A stretch of DNA of 64,000 nucleotides from VAZQ01 sp036557665 (GCA_036557665.1 DATBHG010000002.1:186001-250000), one strand, 5' to 3'. Positions 8,447-17,472 are shown, numbered from the stretch's first letter. Program-made: numbers and translations. The notes: a model not told the origin generated them from the letters alone.

Positions 8447-8926
8447 CTACTTTTGGGCCGAGCGCGTCAGGTCGGCGATGCTGATCCGGGCAAGCGCGGC
8501 GGAGAAGGTTCGTTCTATCCTGCCGAGCGCCGGGATAACGATCTTGCTCAGCAACTGTGATTGCGCGAGCGAGATCTCGTGCGCATCCTCGGTCGTTCGG
8601 ACCGTTCGCAATATCCGCTCGACGGTAATGTTGCTTCCCGGACGTCCCAAGTGATAGCCGCCCCGGGGCCCGCGAATGCCTCGGAGAATACCCTCTCGCA
8701 CGAGTGCCTGCAGCAACGGCTCAAGGTGGCGAGTAGGTAGACCATAGCGCTCGGCGAGCACCTCTGCGCTCACCGGTTTCTCGCCGCCGTGAACGGCGAC
8801 TTCGAGAACTGCGGCGATCGCCAGAACGCCCTTGCGAGCGAGGAGCGGTATGCGCAACACCCGGCGCGGACGGGCCTTCGGCCGCCCGGTGCGGTACTCG
8901 GTCTTAGTGCGACGGTACTTGGCCAT
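8447..8926 (-). CDS. Rrf2-family transcriptional regulator without cysteines
   Basis: A 159-residue winged-helix protein of the Rrf2 family. The recognition part is VSAEVLAERYGLPTRHLEPL, and the wing is GIRGPRGGYHLGR, the most characteristic Rrf2 signature. IscR- and NsrR-like members bind an Fe-S cluster through three cysteines; this protein contains no cysteine at all, so it cannot use that mode of sensing. The N-terminal ~25 residues are a basic extension. Its ATG overlaps the dut stop by one base (TGATG), so it is the last gene of the ubiE-ubiB-coaBC-dut operon and translationally coupled to dut. The target is unknown. Confidence 0.85.
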   Translation of the reverse strand: MAKYRRTKTEYRTGRPKARPRRVLRIPLLARKGVLAIAAVLEVAVHGGEKPVSAEVLAERYGLPTRHLEPLLQALVREGILRGIRGPRGGYHLGRPGSNITVERILRTVRTTEDAHEISLAQSQLLSKIVIPALGRIERTFSAALARISIADLTRSAQK

Positions 8927-9402
8927 CAGTCAGCCCGCCTCTCCCGCCCGGTGCCGGTGGAACCAAATCCCGCAACTCCGCGGGTGGTTTCGGCCAAGCT
9001 TTCAACCTCGTATAGGGTTGCCTGCATGCTTGGGGCGAATACCAATTGCGCAATGCGCGTGCCGCGTTCAACCACAAACACTTCGGAGCCGAAGTTCGCA
9101 AGAAGAACGCGCAGTTCTCCACGGTAATCGGCATCGATCGTTCCTGGAGAATTGAGCACAGTGATACCGTTGCTCAGGGCCAGCCCCGAGCGTGGTCGGA
9201 TTTGTCCTTCAATGCCGGCGGGAAGCGCAAGTGCAAGGCCGGTAGAAATGAGGGCGCGTTCTCCCGGCCGGATGCTGATCGGGGCGTCCGCCGGCACAGC
9301 TGCAATCAGATCGAGGCCGGCTGCCAACTCGCTTTGGTAGGTAGGCAGTGGAAGCCCGGTCGCGTGCGCAAGGCGCTTGAGGCGAACGTCGATTCGCTTC
9401 AC
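8926..9402 (-). CDS. dut: dUTP diphosphatase
   Basis: A 158-residue trimeric-type dUTPase containing all five motifs in order: AGLDLIA, RPRSGLAL, NSPGTIDADYRGE, RGTRIAQLVFAP and the C-terminal GFGSTG loop. It hydrolyses dUTP to dUMP and pyrophosphate, keeping uracil out of DNA and supplying thymidylate synthesis. It starts at a GTG that overlaps the coaBC stop (GTGA), which indicates translational coupling. coaBC-dut adjacency is common in proteobacteria. Confidence 0.95.
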   Translation of the reverse strand: MKRIDVRLKRLAHATGLPLPTYQSELAAGLDLIAAVPADAPISIRPGERALISTGLALALPAGIEGQIRPRSGLALSNGITVLNSPGTIDADYRGELRVLLANFGSEVFVVERGTRIAQLVFAPSMQATLYEVESLAETTRGVAGFGSTGTGRERRAD

Positions 9403-10832
9403 GGCTGTGCTCCAGACACCGCCTCTGCCACGCGCGCGACCAGTGCGCGCGCCACCGCCTCCTTTGACTGCGGCGGCCAGGACTCAACCCCCTGGGCAGT
9501 GACGAGGTGGACCGTGTTACAATCTCCGCCCATCACGCCCGATCCGGCAGATACGTCATTGGCGACCATCCAGTCGCACCCCTTCCGGGTCAGCTTGGCC
9601 TTTGCGTGCTCGATGATTTGCTCCGTCTCTGCGGCGAACCCAATCACAAGTCGCGGACGGTCTTTGTCGCGGTGACCAATCGCCGCAAGAATATCAGGAT
9701 TTTCGATCAGCCGCAGGCTCGGCGTTGCGCCCGGTTGTTTCTTGATCTTGTTGGCATTTGGGTCGTCCACACGCCAGTCCGCGACGGCGGCCGCAAATAT
9801 CGCAACATCTGCTGGGAGTCCGCGGTTGACCTCGGCTAGCATCTGTTGCGCGGTCTCCACCTTGACCGTTTTCGCCCCCACGGGGTCCGGTAGGCTGACA
9901 GGGCCGGTGACCAGGAGGACTTCGGCTCCGAGCGCGGCCGCCGCACTGGCAATCGCATGACCCTGCTTACCCGATGAGCGGTTGGCGATATAGCGCACCG
10001 GATCGATCGGCTCACGGGTCGGACCCGATGTAACGATGACACGCTGCCCCTTCAGAGATTGCTGCGCGCGTGAGCCGTAGAGGAAGGGGAGCGCCGCGCA
10101 GACGATTTCCCGCGGCTCCGCCATACGGCCGATACCAGCTTCACCGGCCTCGGCCATTTCCCCGGCCGTTGGCCCTATCACGATGACTCCGTCCCTCTCT
10201 AGCAGGGCCACATTGCGACGGGTCGCAGGATGGGCCCACATGTGCGGGTTCATGGCTGGCGCAAGCAGCACCTTGGCATCGGTCGCCAACAACACAGCAG
10301 TCGCGAGATCATCCGCAGTGCCCGCTGCCATCTTCGCCATCAAGTCGGCCGTCGCTGGGGCGACCACAACGAGCTCTGCCTCGCGCGCAAGTCGAATGTG
10401 TCCAACGTCGTGCTCGGCTGTGGCGTCGAACAAATTGACGAACACCCGTTCCCCCGAAAGTGCCGACGCTGAGAGAACGGTGATGAATTCCAGTGCCGCC
10501 TTTGTCATGATGCAGCGCACTTCCGCGCCCCGGTCCTTCAGACGGCGAATGATCTCGAGCGACTTATAGGCAGCAATCCCGCCGCCGATGATGAGGAGGA
10601 TACGATTTCGGCGTTCTTCAGACCGGGAAAGCGATGGAGCGGCCCGGCGTGCGACCGGCGCCATGTCGGCCGTTAGCGCGGTTGCTCTGCTTTGCTCGAC
10701 GGATTCACCTGACGATGCACTGCGCAGAATGGTTCGCGCCTCGTCCTCCATGGACCGTCCATTGCGGGCGGCGCGCAGCCGCAACTGGCGTTTCAAGTCA
10801 TCATCCAGCTGCCGGATCGTGATGCTTGCCAT
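9399..10832 (-). CDS. coaBC: CoaBC with an N-terminal FitA-like ribbon-helix-helix domain
   Basis: A 477-residue protein. Residues 76-~250 are the flavin-dependent phosphopantothenoylcysteine decarboxylase (LIIGGGIAAYKSLE, APATADLMAKMAAG, APAMNPHMWAHP). Residues ~260-477 are the phosphopantothenate-cysteine ligase (VTSGPTREPIDPVRYIANRS, FAAAVADWR, VIGFAAET). Together they make 4'-phosphopantetheine for coenzyme A. Residues 1-40 (MASITIRQLDDDLKRQLRLR, then NGRSMEDEARTILRSA) look like a FitA/StbC antitoxin DNA-binding domain, joined by a ~34-residue linker. The flap that holds the catalytic Cys in E. coli CoaC (ACGD) reads MAEAGEAG here. The ATG at 10832 is chosen; an upstream TTG extension gives no recognisable sequence. 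Confidence 0.9.
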   Translation of the reverse strand: MASITIRQLDDDLKRQLRLRAARNGRSMEDEARTILRSASSGESVEQSRATALTADMAPVARRAAPSLSRSEERRNRILLIIGGGIAAYKSLEIIRRLKDRGAEVRCIMTKAALEFITVLSASALSGERVFVNLFDATAEHDVGHIRLAREAELVVVAPATADLMAKMAAGTADDLATAVLLATDAKVLLAPAMNPHMWAHPATRRNVALLERDGVIVIGPTAGEMAEAGEAGIGRMAEPREIVCAALPFLYGSRAQQSLKGQRVIVTSGPTREPIDPVRYIANRSSGKQGHAIASAAAALGAEVLLVTGPVSLPDPVGAKTVKVETAQQMLAEVNRGLPADVAIFAAAVADWRVDDPNANKIKKQPGATPSLRLIENPDILAAIGHRDKDRPRLVIGFAAETEQIIEHAKAKLTRKGCDWMVANDVSAGSGVMGGDCNTVHLVTAQGVESWPPQSKEAVARALVARVAEAVSGAQP

Positions 10833-10890
10833 AGCGCCAACCAATTTAGCGCATGATTGCAATGCAATCAATGCAAGCGGTTAAGCGGCG

Positions 10891-12465
10891 TCAATAAAGC
10901 AATAGGTAGCCGATCCAGGCGGTCAATCCCAGGATTATCCAGAGGGCAATGGCGATCCAGCGGTTCTGGCGCGCTTGAGAGCGGCCAATATCGGCGATCG
11001 TTTGCGGGGCGAGGACCAAGCCGTTCCGCGCCATCAGGTCCAGACGCTCCATTAGGTCGGCACCACGTGCGAGGAGGCTCGGCACCTCTGCAAGGAAGCG
11101 GCCCATTTCGAGAGCGCCCTCGGCGGCTGTCTCCAGCTTTCCTCCGGGCCCAAGACGGCGTTCCATCCATTCGCGCACCACCGGCTCGGCAACCGTCCAA
11201 ATGTCAAGCTTCGGGTCGAGCGACCTCGCCACGCCCTCCACCACGACCATCGTCTTTTGCAGCAGCAGAAGCTCGGGCCGAGTACGCATATCAAAAAGTC
11301 CGGTAATCTCGAAGAGAAGCATGAAGAGCTTCGCCATCGAGATCTCTTCGGCCGTCCGGTTGTGAATTGGCTCGCCGATCGCGCGGATCGCTTGTGCAAA
11401 GCTGGCAATGGAATGGTGCGGCGGCACGTAGCCTGCCTCGAAGTGCACCTCCGCCGTGCGACAATAGTTGCGGGTGATAAAGCCGAACAGAATCTCAGCG
11501 AGGAAACGGCGTTCTTTCGGGGCAAGCCTGCCCATGATACCGAAGTCCACGGCAACGAGCTGGCCCGCGTCGTCCACAAACAGATTGCCGGGATGCATGT
11601 CGGCATGGAAGAAGCCGTCGCGCAAGGCGTGGCGCAGGAATGTCTGGATCACTGCGCGTGCCAGCCGTTTGAGATCGAACCCGTTGGCTGTCAGGCGCTC
11701 ATGGTCCCAAAGCGGGACGCCTGCAATCCATTCGAGTGTAAGCACGTCGCGCGCGGTTCGGTCCCAGTCAACTCCAGGAACACGGAAATCCGGATCATTG
11801 CGGGTGTTTTCGGCCATCTCGGAAAGCGCAGCGGCCTCGAACCGCAGATCCATCTCTAGCGCGACGGTGCGGCGTAGCGTGTCGACTACCTCAATCAGGC
11901 GCAGGCGCTGGGCCTCGGCCGAAACTCGCTGCGCTTGGCGTGCGACGAATGTGAAGGCGTCAAGGTCGAGCTTGAAACGGCGGTCCACACCAGGTCGCAA
12001 AACCTTCACCGCAACCGTCCGCTGCCCATGATCGACGGCGACCTCCGCCCGATGCACCTGCGCGATGGACGCGGCTGCAACGGGGGGGCCAAAGGCGATG
12101 AAAGAAACGTGAACCGGCTCGCCAAGCGCCATTTCCACCGCGCGCACCGCCGCATCCTGCGGGAAGGGCGGCATCTTGTCCTGCAGTGTTTCGAGGTCGC
12201 GCGCCAACGCCGCCCCGACCACGTCCGGGCGCGTCGCCAGAAACTGTCCGAGCTTCACGTAGCTTGGACCGAGCCGTGTCAACGCCCTGGCCAGGCGGTT
12301 TGCTGCGACGGCGCTTGCCGGACGTTCAATCAGTCGGGAAAGTGAGATCAGGGCGCGTAGAGGCAACGGCAGCCGCGTCGTATCGACCAATGCCAGCACC
12401 CCTTCGCGGGCGAAGACGAATCCGGCGCGGGACAGGCGGGCTACGTGCGCGACACCTGTGATCAC
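10891..12465 (-). CDS. ubiB: UbiB/ABC1 atypical kinase for ubiquinone biosynthesis
   Basis: A 524-residue protein-kinase-like ATPase. It contains the defining KxGQ motif in GPSYVKLGQFLATRPD, the AAAS nucleotide loop (VAAASIAQVH, replacing the usual Gly-rich loop), the catalytic ADMHPGNLFV and the metal-binding VDFGIMG. The C-terminus has a hydrophobic membrane anchor, IALWIILGLTAWIGYLLL. The family supports delivery of coenzyme Q intermediates at the membrane. It starts at a GTG overlapping the ubiE stop (GTGA). coaBC follows 58 bases later on the same strand. Confidence 0.95.
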   Translation of the reverse strand: MITGVAHVARLSRAGFVFAREGVLALVDTTRLPLPLRALISLSRLIERPASAVAANRLARALTRLGPSYVKLGQFLATRPDVVGAALARDLETLQDKMPPFPQDAAVRAVEMALGEPVHVSFIAFGPPVAAASIAQVHRAEVAVDHGQRTVAVKVLRPGVDRRFKLDLDAFTFVARQAQRVSAEAQRLRLIEVVDTLRRTVALEMDLRFEAAALSEMAENTRNDPDFRVPGVDWDRTARDVLTLEWIAGVPLWDHERLTANGFDLKRLARAVIQTFLRHALRDGFFHADMHPGNLFVDDAGQLVAVDFGIMGRLAPKERRFLAEILFGFITRNYCRTAEVHFEAGYVPPHHSIASFAQAIRAIGEPIHNRTAEEISMAKLFMLLFEITGLFDMRTRPELLLLQKTMVVVEGVARSLDPKLDIWTVAEPVVREWMERRLGPGGKLETAAEGALEMGRFLAEVPSLLARGADLMERLDLMARNGLVLAPQTIADIGRSQARQNRWIAIALWIILGLTAWIGYLLLY

Positions 12466-13244
12466 AATCGCCAGCCCGAATGCAGCGCGACTACCCCTCC
12501 AGTCATCAGCTGAAACGACACTCGCGCGAAACCCGCAAGCCGCATCATCTCCGCAAATGCATCCGGACGGGGAAAGCGGCGGATAGACTCCACGAGATAA
12601 CGGTAGGCCTGCGCATCGCCAGCCACCACGCTCCCGAGCGCAGGAATCACGTTGAACGAGTAGGCGTCGTAGAGCTTATCCAAGCCCGGAATATCGACGC
12701 TGGAGAATTCAAGGCAGAAGAACCGGCCGCCGATGCGGAGCACGCGGTAAGCCTCGCTGAGCGCGAGCTCTAGCCGCGGTATATTGCGGATGCCGAACGC
12801 AACCGTGACGGCATCGTAAATCCGCTCACGAAACGGCAGCATCTCGCCGCTGCCCTGAACGAAAGCTACATGGTAGCCGTGCTCGACCGACCTTGCGCGT
12901 CCGACCTCGATCATCTCGCTGCTGATGTCGAGGATGGTGACACGGGAGCCGGCGCCGGCCGCCTCGGTCACACGAAAGGCGACATCACCTGTACCACCTG
13001 CAATGTCGAGCAGTGCAAACGATTGCATGCCCTTTGGAGGATTCACGGCGGTGAGCAGGGCGTTCTTCCAGGCGCGATGCAATCCGCCCGACATCAGGTC
13101 GTTCATCAGATCGTAGCGGCGCGCAACACTGCGAAACACGCCATCAACCATGGCCTGCCTGTCGCTCGGCGCGCCTTGGTCTTGCAGTCCCGCCTCCCCG
13201 GTGAGGTGTGGCATCGCGAATAAATCCGTGTCCGGCAAGACCAT
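12462..13244 (-). CDS. ubiE: ubiquinone/menaquinone C-methyltransferase UbiE
   Basis: A 260-residue class I SAM-dependent methyltransferase. Family signatures are VARRYDLMNDLMSGGLHRAWK near the N-terminus (the UbiE/COQ5 motif), LLDIAGGTGDVAFRV for SAM binding, VAFGIRNIP, and LEFSSVDIPGLDKLYDAYSF. It methylates the quinone ring during ubiquinone synthesis. The start is uncertain: ATGs at 13244 and 13214 are both possible and neither has a strong ribosome binding site. It is divergent from mutM (45 bases between starts) and heads the ubiE-ubiB-coaBC-dut-rrf2 operon. Confidence 0.93.
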   Translation of the reverse strand: MVLPDTDLFAMPHLTGEAGLQDQGAPSDRQAMVDGVFRSVARRYDLMNDLMSGGLHRAWKNALLTAVNPPKGMQSFALLDIAGGTGDVAFRVTEAAGAGSRVTILDISSEMIEVGRARSVEHGYHVAFVQGSGEMLPFRERIYDAVTVAFGIRNIPRLELALSEAYRVLRIGGRFFCLEFSSVDIPGLDKLYDAYSFNVIPALGSVVAGDAQAYRYLVESIRRFPRPDAFAEMMRLAGFARVSFQLMTGGVVALHSGWRL

Positions 13245-13289
13245 AGCGTGCAGAGGCAAGGGGCGCTATCTCTGCACCGGATCCAACTT

Positions 13290-14171
13290 ATGCCCGAGCT
13301 TCCAGAAGTAGAGACTGTTCGCCGGGGACTTTTGCCCGTCATGGAAGGCGCGCATTTTACCAGGGTGCAGGCGCATCGGGGCGACCTGCGCTGGCCGCTG
13401 CCAAAACGCTTTGGCGAGCGATTGGAAGGCAAGACGGTCGAGCGTCTCGACCGCCGCGCCAAGTATCTGCTCGCGTATCTTTCATCGGGCGAGGTGCTGA
13501 TCATGCACCTCGGGATGTCCGGCTCATTTCGTGTCGCACAAGAGCATAAGACCCGCATGCCGGGAGGCTATTATCGCGCGCCCTCCCGGCATGCCGCGCA
13601 CGATCACGTACAGTTTCACATGTCCTCGGGGGCGCTTATTTCATTCAACGACCCTCGGCGATTCGGCATGATGAAGCTGGTGCCGAGCTGTGAGTTGTTC
13701 AAGGAACCGCTTCTGCGCACACTCGGGCCGGAGCCCCTCGCAAACGAGTTCGACGCTCCTCTGCTGGCTCGGTCTTGCAGGGGCAAGCAGACCTCCATCA
13801 AGGCAGCCTTATTGGATCAAAGAATGGTATCGGGGCTGGGGAATATCTACGTCTGCGAAGCACTGCACCGCGCAGCCCTTTCTCCCAAGCGGCGCGCGTC
13901 AACGATCGCGACACGGTCCGGCTTGCCTCACGAGCGCGCGATGCGCCTGGTTGAAGCAATCAAAACAGTGTTGCGCGCTGCGATCAAGGCAGGCGGCTCG
14001 TCGTTGCGGGACCATCGCCGTACCGATGGTGCGCTCGGCGACTTCCAACACGAGTTCTGTGTCTATGATCGCGCAGATAAGCCGTGTCCGCGTCCTGGCT
14101 GCGGCGGCACGGTAAAACGGATCGTGCAGGCCGGGCGATCGACATTCTTCTGCCCGGTATGTCAGAGGTGA
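13290..14171 (+). CDS. mutM: formamidopyrimidine-DNA glycosylase
   Basis: A 293-residue DNA repair glycosylase/AP lyase that removes 8-oxoguanine and formamidopyrimidines. The start at 13290 gives MPELPEVE, so the processed protein begins with catalytic Pro and Glu. RRAKYLL holds the conserved lysine, HLGMSGSF and DPRRFGMM follow, LGNIYVCEALH is the helix-two-turns-helix region, and the C-terminal zinc finger is CPRPGC...CPVC. It is divergent from ubiE, an arrangement common in the order. Confidence 0.96.
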   Translation: MPELPEVETVRRGLLPVMEGAHFTRVQAHRGDLRWPLPKRFGERLEGKTVERLDRRAKYLLAYLSSGEVLIMHLGMSGSFRVAQEHKTRMPGGYYRAPSRHAAHDHVQFHMSSGALISFNDPRRFGMMKLVPSCELFKEPLLRTLGPEPLANEFDAPLLARSCRGKQTSIKAALLDQRMVSGLGNIYVCEALHRAALSPKRRASTIATRSGLPHERAMRLVEAIKTVLRAAIKAGGSSLRDHRRTDGALGDFQHEFCVYDRADKPCPRPGCGGTVKRIVQAGRSTFFCPVCQR

Positions 14172-14218
14172 CCATGCCAACAACACTGTCGTCGATGAGC
14201 TCTCTTTGAGGGAAACCC

Positions 14219-14992
14219 ATGCCCGAGCAGGCCATTATCGTCGAAACCCGCGGCCGCGTTGGAATGATCCGGCTGAACCGGCCACAAGCATTGAACGCGC
14301 TGAACGCGACCTTAAAAGACCAGTTGCTTGCCGCAGCAGAGCGCTTCGATGCCGACCCCACTGTGGGCTGCATCGTCATCACCGGCTCCGAGAGGGCTTT
14401 CGCCGCCGGAGCCGACATCAAAGAGATGGCTAACAAGACCTACATCGATGTTTTTACCGAGGACTTCGCCGCAGACTATGAGCGGCTCACGCATGTGCGC
14501 AAGCCGATCGTCGCAGCAGTAGCAGGCTTTGCGCTCGGCGGAGGCTGTGAGCTGGCGATGATGTGCGATGTAGTTGTCGCAGCCGACACCGCCAAATTCG
14601 GCCAGCCAGAAATCAAGCTTGGTGTTATTCCCGGAATGGGCGGAACTCAGCGCCTCATTCGTGCGGTTGGGAAGTCGAAGGCGATGGACCTCATCTTGAC
14701 TGGACGCATGATGGATGCGGTCGAAGCCGAACGCTCGGGGCTCGTGGCCCGGGTGGTTCCCGCATCGGCACTCTTGGATGAAGCCATGAAAATTGCAGAA
14801 ACCATTGCTTCTCTTTCGCTTCCATCGGTGGTCGCTGCCAAGGAAGCAATCAACCGGGCATTGGAAAGCTCGCTCAGCGAGGGATTACGTTTCGAGCGGC
14901 GGGTCTTTCATGGATTGTTTGCAACGCATGATCAGAAGGAAGGAATGGCCGCGTTCATCGCAAAACGGCCACCAACTTTCAAGAATGAGTAG
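14219..14992 (+). CDS. enoyl-CoA hydratase
   Basis: A 257-residue crotonase-fold enzyme. Seen are the oxyanion-hole segments AFAAGADIKEM and ALGGGCELAMMCD, and the catalytic-glutamate stretch FGQPEIKLGVIPGMGGTQRL. At the second catalytic glutamate position of the mammalian enzyme the sequence is KAMDLIL, i.e. Asp, a substitution common in bacterial paralogues. The likely role is hydration of short- or medium-chain trans-2-enoyl-CoA in fatty or aromatic acid degradation. It starts 47 bases after mutM on the same strand with GAGGG upstream, so it may share that transcript. Confidence 0.9.
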   Translation: MPEQAIIVETRGRVGMIRLNRPQALNALNATLKDQLLAAAERFDADPTVGCIVITGSERAFAAGADIKEMANKTYIDVFTEDFAADYERLTHVRKPIVAAVAGFALGGGCELAMMCDVVVAADTAKFGQPEIKLGVIPGMGGTQRLIRAVGKSKAMDLILTGRMMDAVEAERSGLVARVVPASALLDEAMKIAETIASLSLPSVVAAKEAINRALESSLSEGLRFERRVFHGLFATHDQKEGMAAFIAKRPPTFKNE

Positions 14993-15029
14993 ACGGGAAA
15001 CCTGAAAATGAGAGCGGCGTGTCCTGCTA

Positions 15030-16520
15030 CTATTTTCTAACGCAAATCACCCGGACCACCGAAGCCTTTGCAGATTGAACGGCGGGGAGCCTGTTCGCGG
15101 GCGGCACATTCTGCGCATCGAGAAATCCGCGGACGGTCAGACCCGGCACGACGGCGGCATGGGGTGCGGGACTCACACCTGCGACACTGGCGACGACCGG
15201 TGCTTTGAGCTGCACCATCCCGACAAAGCGCCCGTTTCCGTCAAGGGCTGGAGCTCCGGAAAATCCGAGCTGGGGAGCGGGTTCGATATTTTCGCCTTTC
15301 GCTTTACCGGGAATCGCAGAGATCGCGGCGGCGCCGCCCTGAGTCTCCGGATCGGCGATACCGAGAATCGTCAGATCCGCCTCCTTGACCGGATCGCTAA
15401 CGAAAGTCGCCGGAACGAGGTCGGCAACGCCATAAACACGCAACAGCGCGAGGCCGTTAGTCATATCCTCCGCTTGCCTGTCGGCATCGCCATACCTTCC
15501 TACCGCGATCACATTGCAGCCCTCCGTCAACTGACGATCCGTAAGGATATGACCGGCAGCGCTGACAATTGTCCCGGTTCCATATTCCACCTTGCGTCTT
15601 ACCGCTTGACCTGCCCTTGCTGCTGCTGTCGCACTGGGAAATCCCGCGAACACGCTCGCCATGACCGTGGCTGCCGGATCCATGATGTTCTCAGTCGCCT
15701 GATCATACAGCACCGTCATTCCGCGCACCTCCCCATCTCTGACTTCGGCGCGGACATAGAACTTCTTCAGGCCCTGCATGCCTCCGAGCACGAAGAAGTC
15801 GGGACGCAAAACGTTGAGCTCAGCCCTGCGGGTAGAAGGTTCTTTTTTTTGCTGCTCGTAGACGCTGGCAAGTGTGGTGCCCGGCTCCCTCACCTTGAAG
15901 GTTTCTATTTGCACCTGTCCCTGCGCCGAGGACCAGCGGAAGCCGGATTTGCCTTCCGTCCCGTTGGGTGCCTGCTTTTTGGGAATCCCGATCCGCGCGC
16001 CCGTAATGGGATCATCGACGATGGTCCAGCCGACCTGGTTCTGCTTCGCCTTGCTGGCGGCGGCGAGGAGGGCCCGTTCCTGCGTATTTAGTACGCCTGT
16101 TTCCTTGAATTTTCTGTTTTTTTGGAACGCTTTCACCGCCGCCGTTGCCTTCTCGTTCGCCTCGCCGGTGACCAGACCGGTGTAGTCACCGGTCCAGGCA
16201 AGGTCGATCTGGATCGACAGGCGATCGGCAACCGCTATTGCATCGTCGCGGTTGGCAGTCGGCGGAGGTGCCGCTCGTCTGCGTGCGGCGGCTGCTGCGC
16301 TGCGGACCATGCCCGCTTCCGTTGCACCCGGCGCGGTCGTCTGCGTCCCGCGATGGAAGCGCTTCGCGGCGGCGCGGGCGTCCAGTGTTGCCGGTTTGAT
16401 TCCAGGAATGCGGAACTTTCTCGCCTGCGGGTTCGGGGTCGCGACTGCTGCACCACCGCTTTGCGCCTGGGCTGGAGGCGCGGTGAGCCAAAGGATAAGG
16501 ATAACAGCGAGGATTCGCAT
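15030..16520 (-). CDS. exported peptidoglycan-binding protein with a degenerate trypsin-like domain
   Basis: A 496-residue exported protein with a signal peptide (hydrophobic core ~3-14, cleavage near AQA 18-20). A low-complexity Ala/Arg/Pro stretch precedes a peptidoglycan-binding_1-type helical module at ~93-152 (GLVTGEANEKATAAVKAFQK). The C-terminal half (~310-470) has trypsin-fold landmarks: YGTGTIVSAAGHILT, LALLRV and GFSGAPALDGNGRFVGMV. The catalytic His of TNAHV is Gln330 (TDRQL), the Asp of NDLALL is Gly356 (NGLALL), and only Ser421 remains. Proteolysis is therefore unlikely; a structural or binding role in the periplasm is inferred. It stands alone, divergent from moeB. Confidence 0.82.
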   Translation of the reverse strand: MRILAVILILWLTAPPAQAQSGGAAVATPNPQARKFRIPGIKPATLDARAAAKRFHRGTQTTAPGATEAGMVRSAAAAARRRAAPPPTANRDDAIAVADRLSIQIDLAWTGDYTGLVTGEANEKATAAVKAFQKNRKFKETGVLNTQERALLAAASKAKQNQVGWTIVDDPITGARIGIPKKQAPNGTEGKSGFRWSSAQGQVQIETFKVREPGTTLASVYEQQKKEPSTRRAELNVLRPDFFVLGGMQGLKKFYVRAEVRDGEVRGMTVLYDQATENIMDPAATVMASVFAGFPSATAAARAGQAVRRKVEYGTGTIVSAAGHILTDRQLTEGCNVIAVGRYGDADRQAEDMTNGLALLRVYGVADLVPATFVSDPVKEADLTILGIADPETQGGAAAISAIPGKAKGENIEPAPQLGFSGAPALDGNGRFVGMVQLKAPVVASVAGVSPAPHAAVVPGLTVRGFLDAQNVPPANRLPAVQSAKASVVRVICVRK

Positions 16521-16659
16521 GGGAAATTTCCTGTGCGCCTTCCAGCTCCGGGTCGGGGCAAATCTACTGCTGCGCCGCGGTCATGCGCAAATTCAAGGGC
16601 ATCTATGGTTTGCAAACCCTCCGGTTTCCAGGAACATTGCAGTGAGCTAAAAGGCGAAC

Positions 16660-17466
16660 GTGTCAATGTTTGGCCCCGACGAGCTCGAACGATATGCCCG
16701 CCATATCGTGCTGCGCGAAGTAGGCGGGCCGGGCCAAGCCGCGCTCAAGCGAGCTCGGGTCCTGGTAATTGGAGCTGGCGGGCTTGGCGCACCGGTACTG
16801 CTCTATCTCGCTGCCGCAGGGATTGGCACCATCGGCGTGATCGATGACGATACGGTGGCGCTCTCGAACCTCCAACGCCAGGTGATTCACGCCACCTCCG
16901 AGGTCGGAAGTCTGAAGGTGGACAGTGCCAAGGGGGCGATCCTCCGCCTGAACCCCCATGTGGTCGTCGAGCTGCATGCTTCCAGATTGGCCTCGCACAA
17001 CGCGCTCGGTCTTATCGGGGCGTATGACATCGTCGCGGACGGATCAGACAATTTTGCTACCCGGTATCTTGTGTCGGATGCCTGCTATCTGGCGAGGAGG
17101 CCGCTGGTCAGCGCCGCAGTCGGTACTTTTGACGGCACTCTTACGACAGTGCGCGCGCACGAGCGAAGCGCTGACGGCAGGCCAAACCCGACCTATCGCT
17201 GCATTTTTCCCGAGCCGCCACCGCCGGGCTCGGTGCCTCTCTGTGCCGAGGCTGGGATCCTGGGTGCGCTTACCGGCGTGCTCGGCTCGATGATGGCGCT
17301 GGAGGTCATCCGAGAAATAGTCGGGTTCGGTGAAGGGCTCGTCGGCCGCCTGATCATGGTCGACGCACGCTCCATGCGTTTCGAAACGCTGGTCTATGGC
17401 TGGGATCCCTCCAATCCGCTCTCGGGGGAGCGCCCCACCATAACCGACCTCTCGACCAGCAGCTGA
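16660..17466 (+). CDS. moeB: MoeB/ThiF-family sulfur-carrier adenylyltransferase
   Basis: A 268-residue E1-like enzyme. The ATP-binding motif VLVIGAGGLGAPVLLYLAAA, the acidic DDDTVALSNLQRQ loop (catalytic Arg and Asn), ADGSDNFATRYLVSDAC and the PLCAEAGILGALTGVLGSM segment are typical of HesA/MoeB/ThiF proteins. It adenylates the C-terminal glycine of a small sulfur carrier (MoaD or ThiS). The two CxxC zinc pairs of E. coli MoeB are not present; only YRCIF and the PLCAEAG cysteine are seen. It starts at a GTG (16660) or at the ATG six bases later. No carrier gene is adjacent, so MoeB versus ThiF is open. Confidence 0.85.
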   Translation: MSMFGPDELERYARHIVLREVGGPGQAALKRARVLVIGAGGLGAPVLLYLAAAGIGTIGVIDDDTVALSNLQRQVIHATSEVGSLKVDSAKGAILRLNPHVVVELHASRLASHNALGLIGAYDIVADGSDNFATRYLVSDACYLARRPLVSAAVGTFDGTLTTVRAHERSADGRPNPTYRCIFPEPPPPGSVPLCAEAGILGALTGVLGSMMALEVIREIVGFGEGLVGRLIMVDARSMRFETLVYGWDPSNPLSGERPTITDLSTSS

Positions 17467-17472
17467 CTTTAT

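Noticed and set aside
8447..8926. assignment of the Rrf2 protein as IscR or NsrR
   Set aside because: The protein contains no cysteine and cannot bind the Fe-S cluster in the known way, so only the family name is kept.
14219..14992. Asp in place of the second catalytic Glu of enoyl-CoA hydratase
   Set aside because: The KAMDLIL form is common among bacterial paralogues, so it is not reported as unusual.
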